Part shown: one piece after another, positions 1 to 7,121 of the stretch
Position numbering within the stretch: position 1 is the stretch's first letter
How the letters are laid out: each line of letters opens with the position of its first letter
Source: Treponema sp.
Lineage (GTDB): Bacteria > Spirochaetota > Spirochaetia > Treponematales > Treponemataceae
DNA: 53,688 nucleotides
Direction: 5' to 3'
NCBI GenBank assembly: GCA_024402595.1
Contig: JAKSTL010000009.1
Span: forward strand, 1-53,688
The notes under the pieces: model-generated
Told to the model about the DNA's origin: nothing
Seen by the model: the letters and a program-made list of their open reading frames with translations, nothing else
The model's database searches: none
Position numbers and translations under genes: made by a program

Positions 1-277
1 TTTTTATTTTTCCCCCTTGCTTTTCCTTCTGCTTCCTTTGAATATAATTTTTTCTGATTTTCTTCCCATCTATTCTTAAATGTTGCCCCCATTTTTTCCA
101 CCTAAGGAAGTTTATTCTATTTTGAAATTTTTAAATAGTGGGCTTAAGTTGATGATGTTAGGCGTTGCGGGCGGTGGTGGTTTACGGGAAAACGGGGTGA
201 AGGATGGATGGGGATTTGCGGTTTTGATGGCCCGCTGGAAGGGGGAGCGGAAAAGACCGGAGCCTGCGGGGGCTTTG

Positions 278-319
278 CAGCGGGGGGAAGGCCTGCGGGC
301 TCTGCCCGCTTCCCCGCTG
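278..319. repeat. Strong nested GC-rich hairpin in a GC-rich island
   Basis: An outer stem pairs CAGCGGGG (278-285) with CCCCGCTG (312-319), continues with two A-T pairs after a two-G bulge, and encloses a perfect inner hairpin, GCGGGC-TCT-GCCCGC (295-309). It sits in a GC-rich block (about 165-320) unlike the AT-rich surroundings. No T-run follows on either strand, so it is not a standard terminator. It may be a dispersed intergenic repeat or a structured RNA. Confidence 0.6.
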
Positions 320-425
320 TAGGATGATTATTAAAAATATAATTTGGCAAAATCTTAAATCGATTAACCTGGGCACCGATGTCGTTGATGGATTTTGCCA
401 TTTGTAACTTCGACGGTAAGAATTG

Positions 426-464
426 AAAAAAAAGGCGGATTGCCTCTCTCACTGGTAATCCGCC
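426..464 (-). terminator. Intrinsic terminator on the minus strand
   Basis: GGCGGATT (434-441) and AATCCGCC (457-464) form a perfect 8-bp stem. On the minus strand it is followed by eight T residues (complement of 426-433). The nearest upstream minus-strand gene ends at 817, so this could terminate that operon after a long 3' tail or end an unrecognised transcript. A second small hairpin, ATCTGC/GCAGAT, lies next to it at about 466-486. Confidence 0.7.
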
Positions 465-660
465 AAATCTGCTATAAAAAGCAGATGCTTTGATAAACTC
501 TCTGAATAGTCTTTTCAAGCCACTTTTAATGAATACTTTTTATCAAGACTTTTCATGCTCCAATGTCTTCCGGTATATGGTCCGAAGTGTATGGATTTCT
601 TTTGTTTATACTTATATAAAAAATCATAATAGTTCATCTGTCAAGATTGAAATATACGAA

Positions 661-756
661 TTAACCGAAGTTAATAAAAATTAACCGGGGTTAATTTTTG
701 CGAACTAAAGTTCGGTCCTCGCGAACTAAAGTTCGCATTGAGTGAACTAAAGTTCG
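661..756. repeat. Array of five 14-bp palindromes with 20-21 bp periodicity
   Basis: Palindromes lie at 661-674 (TTAACCGAAGTTAA), 681-694 (TTAACCGGGGTTAA), 701-714 and 722-735 (both CGAACTAAAGTTCG) and 743-756 (TGAACTAAAGTTCG). All five fit the frame AAC-N4-GTT. Start-to-start distances are 20, 20, 21 and 21 bp, two helical turns, so the same face of the helix is presented each time. This looks like tandem operator sites for a dimeric DNA-binding protein. The regulator and target are unknown; no clear gene start lies close on either side. Confidence 0.75.
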
Positions 757-816
757 CGGGCATAAATCTCTTTTCTAACACAACGAAAACTCTAAAATGA
801 CCTGAAAAGAACTAAC

Positions 817-1236
817 TCAATATATTTTTAAGCCAAAAGGATCCCTCCAAAATGAACCATCTTCATATTCAATGAAACTTACATATAAATAATCAATTTC
901 ATAAGGATATTCTGGCACTTCTGAAAGATAATTATCTAAAATAAAATAATCTGAAAAATAAGCATAAGGAGGAACTGACTCTTCAACTTTAAAAACAATA
1001 CTGTTTCTGTTTTTTATGGCTAGATTTCCTTCTTCATCAAAGAGATAGAAAACTAGTGTAAAAGAATTGACTTTTAAATTAGAAATATTGTAAAAGTCAA
1101 AATTGAAGCTCCATTCTCCTAAACTATTTCTGTAATTATTTTCCATTTCACCTGTGATTTTATATGGAACTTTACTTTTAGCAAAAATCCCTGTAACCAT
1201 AAACACACAAAGAATAAATAAAATCGTTTTTTTCAT
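817..1236 (-). CDS. Small secreted protein of unknown function
   Basis: The 139-residue product begins with MKKTILFILCVFMV, a short basic and hydrophobic signal peptide ending near FAK (residue 20), so it is probably exported. The rest is rich in Tyr, Phe and acidic residues and looks like a small beta-rich domain; I do not recognise the family. The start is set by GGGGGAG seven bases upstream of the ATG at 1236; an upstream in-frame ATG (1248) overlaps that ribosome site and is rejected. It is the last gene of a tight three-gene minus-strand cluster (2046 to 817) of unknown proteins. Confidence 0.65.
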   Translation of the reverse strand: MKKTILFILCVFMVTGIFAKSKVPYKITGEMENNYRNSLGEWSFNFDFYNISNLKVNSFTLVFYLFDEEGNLAIKNRNSIVFKVEESVPPYAYFSDYFILDNYLSEVPEYPYEIDYLYVSFIEYEDGSFWRDPFGLKIY

Positions 1237-1256
1237 GCTCTCCCCCATAGATTTGT

Positions 1257-1616
1257 TTATTTTGAAGCTCTGTAAAAGATTTCGCCATTTGATACTTCAC
1301 TTTCCCAAACTCCATATACAAGAGTGGAATTGTTGTAAGTACTAGTGTCAATTAAAAAATCATTGGCATAGGACCATGCTATATAATTTAATTCCCAATC
1401 TTTTCGACATTTTTGCTGCCAAGCATATAAATTGGTTTCATTTAGTGGACAACACGCATTTTCAAAACCACTTGTAATATTTTTTATTGCAGATAGTTTT
1501 ATTTGATTAATACTTGCCTTTTTATTCAAAGTATTTACAACTATGCCACAGATTGTGATAGAAAATATGCAGTAAATGCCAAGGATTAAATAAATAATTT
1601 TTTCATTTTTCTTCAT
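1257..1616 (-). CDS. Small membrane-anchored protein of unknown function
   Basis: About 119 residues starting MKKNEKIIYLILGIYC, with one N-terminal transmembrane helix (about residues 6-30) and a 90-residue outer domain carrying a CC pair and another Cys, possibly disulfide-forming. Its start lies inside the end of the preceding gene (14-base overlap), which suggests translational coupling. An in-frame ATG 18 bases further upstream is also possible. It could be a pilin-like or small surface protein, but nothing specific is recognised. Confidence 0.6.
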   Translation of the reverse strand: MKKNEKIIYLILGIYCIFSITICGIVVNTLNKKASINQIKLSAIKNITSGFENACCPLNETNLYAWQQKCRKDWELNYIAWSYANDFLIDTSTYNNSTLVYGVWESEVSNGEIFYRASK

Positions 1617-2046
1617 TTTTATACATTTCTCCATAAATATTTTCTACATTGCTTTCTTCCAGACAAATATAAAAAGACTCCAATTCTCTTTTTGATTCCT
1701 GAAACTGTACAAACGAGGAATTACCCTGATGTATACAAAAAAATGTTACAGTAAGAAAAATTGACGCAAAAATAAAACCCTTTGGTTTTGGATTATTATG
1801 TTTCTTCAAATATTTATATTTAATCTTTGGAAATTTTAAAGAAACCGAATCTTTTTCAGAAAAATACCAATTTGTAGTGGCGGGAGGAATACTCATATTC
1901 TGAGATTTATAAACATTGCCCAGATTTAGTGTAAAAATTGGTGTTCCCGGTAAGATTTTTGGATTTACGATTAACCAATGACAGTTTCCTTTTTTTACAT
2001 ATTTAAATGACAGTTGCCTGTTCGATATTGTTTTCTGATAAAACAT
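1603..2046 (-). CDS. Small protein of unknown function with one transmembrane segment
   Basis: 147 residues starting MFYQKTISNRQ. A strong AGGAGA six bases before the ATG at 2046 chooses this start over the longer frame. The N-terminal 80 residues look like a soluble beta-rich domain, followed by a basic stretch and one hydrophobic segment (near GFIFASIFLTVTFFC) and an acidic C-terminal tail. The first gene of the cluster 2046-817; its end overlaps the next gene. No family recognised. The three products may act together at the membrane, which is only an inference from their arrangement. Confidence 0.6.
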   Translation of the reverse strand: MFYQKTISNRQLSFKYVKKGNCHWLIVNPKILPGTPIFTLNLGNVYKSQNMSIPPATTNWYFSEKDSVSLKFPKIKYKYLKKHNNPKPKGFIFASIFLTVTFFCIHQGNSSFVQFQESKRELESFYICLEESNVENIYGEMYKNEEK

Positions 2047-2221
2047 TTTTCTCCTATAAAGCTTAATATAGATATTCAAAAGACGGCCCATCCAATATAG
2101 TTAGTGATTTCTATTTGCAAGGCATTTTTTTATCTTTTTATGGACTGAGATTTTGAAGATTCTTTAGCTTTTCTTTCTTTTCGATTTATTTTTTCAATTT
2201 ATTTCTTTTATTTACAATATA

Positions 2222-2527
2222 TTAGGAACCAATATACGCTTTCCTTTTCTTTGCATTTTGCTTACTTTTTGCAAGATAATATTTTATTTGTTCCCGGCTG
2301 ACATAAACAAACTCTACTTCTGGCTGATGTTTAAAATTTTCCGGACAATCTTCCTGTTTTTTGACATAGTCCAGATAGTCTAAAAAAGCCTTTCTGAGTT
2401 TTGTTTTTGTTCGGGTATCTTTTCTTTTTTGCATAACGAATCTGATTGAGGCTCCGTCTTGTTGTAAAACCGCAACTATTTTATAAGTTGAATATGCGGG
2501 ACTTAAAGTAAAACTGTATTTTTCCAT
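2222..2527 (-). CDS. Small basic protein of unknown function
   Basis: 101 residues starting MEKYSFTLSPAY and ending in a Lys-rich tail (KQNAKKRKAYIGS). The start is fixed by GAGGAAG eight bases upstream of the ATG at 2527; a longer frame starting near 2578 would run through the conserved GGTCCGAAAT module and is rejected. The charged, compact composition would fit a nucleic-acid-associated protein, but no domain is recognised. It is separated from the downstream cluster by about 175 bp, and its upstream region shares a 40-bp promoter-like module with ssb. Confidence 0.65.
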   Translation of the reverse strand: MEKYSFTLSPAYSTYKIVAVLQQDGASIRFVMQKRKDTRTKTKLRKAFLDYLDYVKKQEDCPENFKHQPEVEFVYVSREQIKYYLAKSKQNAKKRKAYIGS

Positions 2528-2540
2528 ACTCACTTCCTCT

Positions 2541-2585
2541 ATATATAAATTTGTAATTTTTTTTTCATTTCGGACCATTTTTACA
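2541..2585 (-). promoter_or_regulatory. GGTCCGAAAT module, copy 1
   Basis: On the minus strand AAATGGTCCGAAAT is followed 9 bases later by TTACAAATTTATA. The sequence aligns without gaps over about 40 bases with the region upstream of ssb (9356-9397). It lies directly upstream of the ribosome site of the 2222-2527 gene. It may be an operator plus core promoter; the exact -10 is unclear here because the ATG is very close. Confidence 0.5.
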
Positions 2586-2712
2586 AGAAAATTTTAAAAA
2601 AATTGCTATATTTTTTATTAGCAAGGTTTTTCTGAATGAAGGAAAGTTCTTTAAGATTGAAAAATATAACTTTAGTGGGAAACGGATGAAAAGTTTTTAA
2701 TTTTTACCAATT

Positions 2713-2847
2713 GCGCCAGGGTATGGAACTCCGAAGGAAGGAATGAAATGACTGACTGAGAAGACCGCAGCACAGATAGTACCGCAGGTAATAGCTGTGC
2801 GAGGACTTTGAGCGGCAGCGAAGTGTGGAACACCCGCCCGGGCGCCC
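2713..2847. repeat. GC-rich element with imperfect terminal inverted repeats
   Basis: GCGCCAGGG (2713-2721) and CCCGGGCGC (about 2837-2845) are inverted with one mismatch and bound a GC-rich segment in AT-rich DNA. Inside, GCACAG (2769-2774) and CTGTGC (2794-2799) form a hairpin, and GTATGGAACTCC recurs imperfectly as GTGTGGAACACC. No coding frame is convincing. It could be a small non-autonomous repeat or a structured RNA; copies elsewhere in the genome would decide. Confidence 0.45.
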
Positions 2848-2848
2848 A

Positions 2849-2877
2849 TTAACAAAAAAATATTTATTTGTTATAAT
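2849..2877 (+). promoter_or_regulatory. Sigma-70 promoter for the corA leader
   Basis: TTAACA (2849-2854) and TATAAT (2872-2877) are separated by 17 bp. Transcription would start near 2884, giving an untranslated leader of about 170 nt before the channel gene. Confidence 0.7.
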
Positions 2878-2899
2878 ATTTTAAAATTATCTTAATTAT

Positions 2900-3048
2900 A
2901 GGAGGTTGAATTATGGACGCGGGCAGTTCCAGTTATCCCTTATGCATTTTAATTCGATTTTTTAACCTCCTGAAGATATTTTAAATAATCTTTCCATATA
3001 GAAGATTCTCTTCAGAAGGCTCCTTTTAAATTTAACACACCCAGGAGC
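2900..3048 (+). promoter_or_regulatory. Structured leader RNA with two ribosome-site-sequestering stems
   Basis: Stem A pairs the leader-ORF ribosome site (2900-2910) with 2961-2971. A short hairpin, GAAGA-TTC-TCTTC, lies at 3001-3013. Stem B pairs GCTCCT (3019-3024) with AGGAGC (3043-3048), which is the ribosome site of the channel gene itself. The AGGAG of stem A could also pair with CTCCT of stem B, so alternative folds are possible. The arrangement fits translational or attenuation control responding to leader translation or to Mg2+. Confidence 0.5.
2913..2984 (+). CDS. Putative 23-residue leader peptide upstream of corA
   Basis: ATG at 2913 follows an excellent AGGAGG (2900-2905) and opens a 23-codon frame (MDAGSSSYP...NLLKIF) ending with TAA at 2982. 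AGGAGGTT (2900-2907) is perfectly complementary to AACCTCCT (2964-2971) inside the same ORF, extendable to 11 bp with one G-U pair, so translation of the ORF and folding of the RNA are mutually exclusive. Short leader ORFs controlling Mg2+ transporter genes are known in enterobacteria (mgtL, corL); this one shows no sequence similarity I can see. The alternative is a chance ORF within a structured leader. Confidence 0.5.
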   Translation: MDAGSSSYPLCILIRFFNLLKIF

Positions 3049-3053
3049 TTAAA

Positions 3054-4100
3054 ATGATTACTTATTGGCAGCAGATTGACGGACAATTTACAAAAATCAA
3101 AAAAGAGAACATTGATAAGGACAGTCCTCTTTGGATAGACGCAAGAAATGTTGTGCGAGATGAAACCAACTACTTGCAGGCTGAATACAAAATTGATTCT
3201 GACCACATTCTTGATATTCTCGACCCGGATGAACTTTCGCGCTTGGAAGATGGGGACGATTACATTCTGACTATTGTTCGAGTACCTATTTACGACCCTT
3301 CGGCAGAAACTCCATTTTTTACGGTTCCTGTGGGAATTATTATTGAAGGTAAAACAATTATTACCATTTGCTGGACTGACAGTGAAGTTCTTAAGGATTT
3401 TGGTGCCAACAGAATTAAAAATGTAAAATTAACCGATTTTCCTTCATTTATTGTTCAAATTCTGAACAGAGCTAACTTGAATTTTCTGCGTTATCTTAAG
3501 GAAATAAATCGTCGCTCCACAAGTATTCAGAACGAAATGAAGCTGGAAATTGAAAATCAGGAAATTTTACAGTTGTTAAGTTTGGAAAAATCTCTTGTGT
3601 TCTTTACAACTTCGCTTAAATCTAATTCGCTGCTGCTCCAAAAAATGAGTACCACAAAATTGATTAAATTTGATGAAGAAGACATTGATTTTGTGGAAGG
3701 CGTGAAAATTGACAACAGACAGGCTATTGAAATGGCGGACACTTATTCCAACATTCTGTTTGGCGTTATGGATGCTTTTTCTTCTGTAGCTTCCAACAAT
3801 TTGAATGTGGTTATGAAAAAGCTTGCTATTATTAACCTGGTAATGATGGCTCCTACTTTTATAACCAGCTTCTTTGGAATGAACTTTAAGCTTCCATTTG
3901 AAACACTTTCCTGGTACTGGCCTGTAATTTGGGCTACTATTCTTTGTATTATTTCTGTTATCATCAGCTGGATTTTATTGAATGTAAATAAAAACTCTTT
4001 TGAGGCTATAAAAAAATCAAAAAAGCAGAACAGAAAACAGCGAAAGAGTGTAAGAACTGAGACTAGGAAAATTAGAAAGCAGGAACGAAAATTAAAGTAA
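3054..4100 (+). CDS. corA: CorA-family magnesium/divalent cation channel
   Basis: 348-residue inner-membrane protein. A long soluble N-terminal domain with a helical, coiled-coil-like region (about residues 130-240) is followed by two C-terminal membrane helices. The signature GMN is at residues 275-277, between the two helices (SFFGMNFKLPF), as in CorA pentamers that import Mg2+ or Co2+. The tail is very basic (KKSKKQNRKQRK...). The start has AGGAG seven bases upstream. Expression is probably controlled by the structured leader described above. It converges with the next gene, only 7 bp between stops. Confidence 0.93.
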   Translation: MITYWQQIDGQFTKIKKENIDKDSPLWIDARNVVRDETNYLQAEYKIDSDHILDILDPDELSRLEDGDDYILTIVRVPIYDPSAETPFFTVPVGIIIEGKTIITICWTDSEVLKDFGANRIKNVKLTDFPSFIVQILNRANLNFLRYLKEINRRSTSIQNEMKLEIENQEILQLLSLEKSLVFFTTSLKSNSLLLQKMSTTKLIKFDEEDIDFVEGVKIDNRQAIEMADTYSNILFGVMDAFSSVASNNLNVVMKKLAIINLVMMAPTFITSFFGMNFKLPFETLSWYWPVIWATILCIISVIISWILLNVNKNSFEAIKKSKKQNRKQRKSVRTETRKIRKQERKLK

Positions 4101-4107
4101 TCGCTTT

Positions 4108-5043
4108 TTACTTGGAGTTGGCGGTACAGGCAATTCTGAATCCGAAATAGTTATAATACTCGTTTGGATCAAAACTGTAACGGTCGCCAACAAAGTTGAA
4201 CATTGTATAAAGAGACCAGCTGCCGCCACGACAAACTCGATCAAAACCGACGGCTGGTCCAAAAGGTTCGTCTTCCTTGTAATTTCCAAACCAATCCCAA
4301 CAAAACTCAAGAATGTTTCCGCTCATATCAAACAAGCCAGCGCCATTAGGATTTCCTGTTGCGGGTTCTGTAATTGAACTTTCTTCAAAAACCAAACCCG
4401 CTGTTCCCACTACCTTTGATTCCGTTGCATTTTCAAAGGTCCATGCATGCAACAATCCATCTTCGTTTTGCACATCGGTTTGACCACTAATTAAGTTACC
4501 TTTTTGAAAACCAGACTTTTGGCGACGGGCAGCATATTCCCACTCTGCTTCTGACGGCAATCTAAAACCATTAGCATCCCAATTACAAGTGCACAAATCG
4601 CAAGAAGCCGTGTCGCTGGAATCTCGCAAAACCATTCCATTGTAAGTATAGCAAGGTGTTCTTCCTTTCAATTCACTTAAAGCATTGCACCAAACAATGG
4701 CATCATACCAGCTAATCATTGTAACCGGCTGATAAATATCTTCGTCGGTAGGAATTGCGGCTCGTTTTCCGTGAGAACCTGGCTGCCCCGGATGTTCAAA
4801 ATAATAATCAAGTGTATCTTCGGCGGCAGTTCGTGTCTGATACCAAAGTCCATAAGAAGTTTCGTATTTATTTATTGAAAAAGGAGTTAATGTTCTTTCT
4901 ACTGTAAAACTTTGGGAATCTTCGCCTAGAATGTAAGTTAGATTTGCCCGAAAAGTAACAAGACTTATATGAGAAAACTTTGTTTCGGCAAAAAGAAAAA
5001 ACGCACTGAGAAAAATAAAAATCGCAGCTAATATCTTTTTCAT
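4108..5043 (-). CDS. Secreted protein with a sulfatase-modifying-factor (FGE-type) fold
   Basis: 311 residues with a cleavable signal peptide (MKKILAAIFIFLSAFFLFA). The remainder shows the FGE-sulfatase fold in order: TPVTMISWYDAIVWCNALS-type segment, NGFRLPSEAEWEYAAR, GNILEFCWDWFG, RVCRGGSW and a final GFRIA. The paired cysteines that make true formylglycine-generating enzymes oxidases are not seen in the C-terminal part (NFVGDRYSFDP), so it is probably not an oxidase; this fold is often reused for binding. It lies in the same direction as, and 22 bp after, the phosphodiesterase gene. Treponemes have many paralogues of this type. Confidence 0.85.
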   Translation of the reverse strand: MKKILAAIFIFLSAFFLFAETKFSHISLVTFRANLTYILGEDSQSFTVERTLTPFSINKYETSYGLWYQTRTAAEDTLDYYFEHPGQPGSHGKRAAIPTDEDIYQPVTMISWYDAIVWCNALSELKGRTPCYTYNGMVLRDSSDTASCDLCTCNWDANGFRLPSEAEWEYAARRQKSGFQKGNLISGQTDVQNEDGLLHAWTFENATESKVVGTAGLVFEESSITEPATGNPNGAGLFDMSGNILEFCWDWFGNYKEDEPFGPAVGFDRVCRGGSWSLYTMFNFVGDRYSFDPNEYYNYFGFRIACTANSK

Positions 5044-5065
5044 ATTTTGAACCTATAAAAATTGA

Positions 5066-5776
5066 TTAAAGATTTCCAAGTTCTGCTTTAGAAACCTTCC
5101 AAGTATCGTTTTCATTTTCTGGAACTTTAAGTTCAAGCCAAGCATAATGACCTTCGCCTAAACTTCCAGGATTGACAACTGTAGTTTCTCCAATTTTTTC
5201 AACCCCAATTCCTTCGTGAATATGACCACAAACCACGGCAAGAGGCTGATTTTCCAAAATAAAATCTGTAAACATCTGACTTCCAGCGTGCAAGCTTTCA
5301 TTAACCTTATCACAAAGCTGACCTTTTGGTGGATTATGACTGATTAAAACAAGATTTTTCCACAAAGAATCATCTCCACCATCTGCAACGGCGTCTTTTA
5401 CAATATCAAAATCGGAAAGGATTTCTTCTTCTGTGCGTTCAAACTCTGTTTTTCCTGTAAAAATTGTTCCGCCACCACTTCCCGCAATAGCAAGACCTTT
5501 GTAGTAAACTAGAGTTCCTTCAACTGAAACATCTTCATTTTCAAGAGTTTCAAGAAAATCGTAATTATCGCAATTTCCAAGAACGGAAAAAATTACATCA
5601 TGTTTTTTACAAAGTTTAAGAAGAGCTTCTTTTCCTGTTTCTGGTTTAAAACATTCAGCGTAATCACCAGCAAAAAGAACAGCATCTGCCTGAGAAAACA
5701 ATTCATCCATTTTATCTAAAATCTGATTATTTGCGTGCAAATCGCTCAGCACCAGTAACTTCATTTCTGATTTCAT
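5066..5776 (-). CDS. Calcineurin-like metallophosphoesterase (YfcE/MJ0936 type)
   Basis: About 236 residues. Metal-binding motifs appear in order: LSDLHAN (D12, H14), GDYAE (D38), LGNCDN, SHNPP and GHIHEG, as in the YfcE/MJ0936 family of small cytoplasmic phosphodiesterases. The start at 5776 is supported by GGAGG five bases upstream; a TTG 12 bases earlier lies inside that site. The natural substrate cannot be read from sequence. It is followed closely by the FGE-fold protein. Confidence 0.85.
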   Translation of the reverse strand: MKSEMKLLVLSDLHANNQILDKMDELFSQADAVLFAGDYAECFKPETGKEALLKLCKKHDVIFSVLGNCDNYDFLETLENEDVSVEGTLVYYKGLAIAGSGGGTIFTGKTEFERTEEEILSDFDIVKDAVADGGDDSLWKNLVLISHNPPKGQLCDKVNESLHAGSQMFTDFILENQPLAVVCGHIHEGIGVEKIGETTVVNPGSLGEGHYAWLELKVPENENDTWKVSKAELGNL

Positions 5777-5836
5777 CTTTTCCTCCAAAAAATCTGTACA
5801 TTCTGCAAGTTTTGTTTACAGAATATTTGCCTTTTA

Positions 5837-7003
5837 TTACAGCTCTGCTATTATCTGTTCAAAAGCCTTTTTTAATTCCGACATTTGCTCTGGTGAACCA
5901 ATTGTAATTCTAACAAAGTTTTCAATTCCAGGTGTATTAAAATGTCTGATTAAAAGACCTTTTTCTTTTACCTTTCTATAAAGTTCTTCTCCAGGAAGAC
6001 CTTCTTTTGTAGCAAATAAAAAGTTTGTTTCACTTTTCAATACATAAAAACCATTTGCTTGCAAAAAGTTATAAAACTTTTCTCTTTCTTCTACAACTTT
6101 TTTCGAACAATCCACATAATAAGCGGGATCTTTACAAGCGGCAGTTCCAGAAACCTGAGCAAGAGCATCTATTGGGAAATGATTTACACTATTTTTTACA
6201 GTTGTAACATAATTTACCAATTCTGGATTTGCAACAATATATCCAAGGCGCTGACCTGCTCCACAAAGACTTTTTGAAAAAGTTCGAACCACAACGAGAT
6301 TCTTAAAATCCTGTAATAAAGGAATACAAGATTCACCGCCAAAATCTACATAAGCTTCATCTACAATGAAAATCTCTTGAGGGGAAGCTTTTTCTAACAT
6401 TTCTCTAACTTGATTTCTTGTTAAACCAATACCTGTTGGTGCATTTGGGTTTGCGAATATTATTCCACCTTTATTTTCTGCAGAATGAGCAAGCATAGTT
6501 TCTGTATCAAGAGACCAGTCGGATTTTAGAGGGATTGTATCCATTGGGATATTGTAAAAACCAGCATAAACAGGATAAAAACTGTAAGTAAACTCTGGCA
6601 TTACAAACTTTGTAGAAGAATCAAAGAATGCATAAAAAACAAAAGATAAAACTTCATCACTGCCATTTCCACTGTAAATCATATCTGGAGTAACAGTAAA
6701 AGGTATCTTATCCTGTGGGGACGGTGTAACAGAACCATCAGAAGAAACTTGAGCACGACACAAAACGCCACCAGTTTTATTAATCATTTCTGCAATTGCA
6801 GCATGTAATTCATTTGAATCTGGATCTGGATACACTCCCATTTTTTCAGGATGATTCTTAACAAAATCAATTACTGTTTCCTGAACCTTTGGACTTGGAG
6901 CATAAGGATTTTCGTTGGCATTTAATTTTATATAAACTCTGTCTTTTGGCTGCTCTCCCGGAACATAGGGATGCAGATTTTTCATTCTATTAGATATAAT
7001 CAT
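5837..7003 (-). CDS. hisC: Histidinol-phosphate aminotransferase-like enzyme
   Basis: 388 residues, PLP-dependent class I/II aminotransferase. Features: NANENPYAPSP near the N-terminus, SGNGSDE (111-117), NPNAPTG (185-191), DEAY (215-218), and TFSKS with the Schiff-base lysine K244. These match HisC, which converts imidazole-acetol phosphate and glutamate to histidinol phosphate; related enzymes act on aromatic amino acids and no other his genes are nearby, so specificity is inferred. An insertion of roughly 25 residues (about 78-104) precedes the GNGSDE motif. No Shine-Dalgarno is present; a -10 ends 6 nt before the ATG. Confidence 0.85.
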   Translation of the reverse strand: MIISNRMKNLHPYVPGEQPKDRVYIKLNANENPYAPSPKVQETVIDFVKNHPEKMGVYPDPDSNELHAAIAEMINKTGGVLCRAQVSSDGSVTPSPQDKIPFTVTPDMIYSGNGSDEVLSFVFYAFFDSSTKFVMPEFTYSFYPVYAGFYNIPMDTIPLKSDWSLDTETMLAHSAENKGGIIFANPNAPTGIGLTRNQVREMLEKASPQEIFIVDEAYVDFGGESCIPLLQDFKNLVVVRTFSKSLCGAGQRLGYIVANPELVNYVTTVKNSVNHFPIDALAQVSGTAACKDPAYYVDCSKKVVEEREKFYNFLQANGFYVLKSETNFLFATKEGLPGEELYRKVKEKGLLIRHFNTPGIENFVRITIGSPEQMSELKKAFEQIIAEL

Positions 7004-7009
7004 ACTTAT

Positions 7010-7038
7010 AGTTTAGTAATAATAAAACTAAAAAGCAA
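7010..7038 (-). promoter_or_regulatory. Promoter of hisC, predicted leaderless
   Basis: On the minus strand TTGCTT (7038-7033), 17 bp, TAAACT (7015-7010), then 6 nt to the ATG at 7003. Transcription would begin at or next to the start codon. Confidence 0.5.
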
Positions 7039-7121
7039 TGCGAAAAATCATAAAGCAATGAGTTACTGATGCATAAATCCTCACTAGTTTTATTCCTATA
7101 AATACGCTAAAATGTTAAGTT

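Larger units (their letters stand above)
1..816. other. Gene-poor accessory region
   Basis: I find no convincing gene in this stretch. It begins with a pyrimidine-rich run, then an abruptly GC-rich island (about 165-320), an intrinsic terminator read on the minus strand (426-464), an AT-rich stretch, and five regularly spaced palindromes (661-756). Open frames across the GC-rich island exist on both strands, but they are dominated by Gly, Pro, Arg and Ala, lack a good ribosome site and run through hairpins, so I do not call them genes. Confidence 0.6.
2586..3053. other. Intergenic region before the Mg2+ channel gene
   Basis: The region consists of an AT-rich divergent spacer (2586-2712), a GC-rich element with inverted ends (2713-2847), a good promoter (2849-2877), and a leader of about 170 nt containing a small ORF and two ribosome-site hairpins. 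Each is listed separately. Confidence 0.6.

Noticed and set aside
80..518. Open frames on both strands across the GC-rich island
   Set aside because: Their composition reflects the GC-rich block, they lack ribosome sites, and they run through a strong hairpin and a terminator.
540..590. ATGGTCCGAA near 570 as a fourth GGTCCGAAAT module
   Set aside because: Only the ten-base core matches; flanking A/T tract and TTACA/TTGACA are missing.
661..756. Palindrome array as a miniature CRISPR array
   Set aside because: Repeats are only 14 bp, spacers are 6-7 bp and the repeats come in two sequence classes; this does not fit CRISPR.
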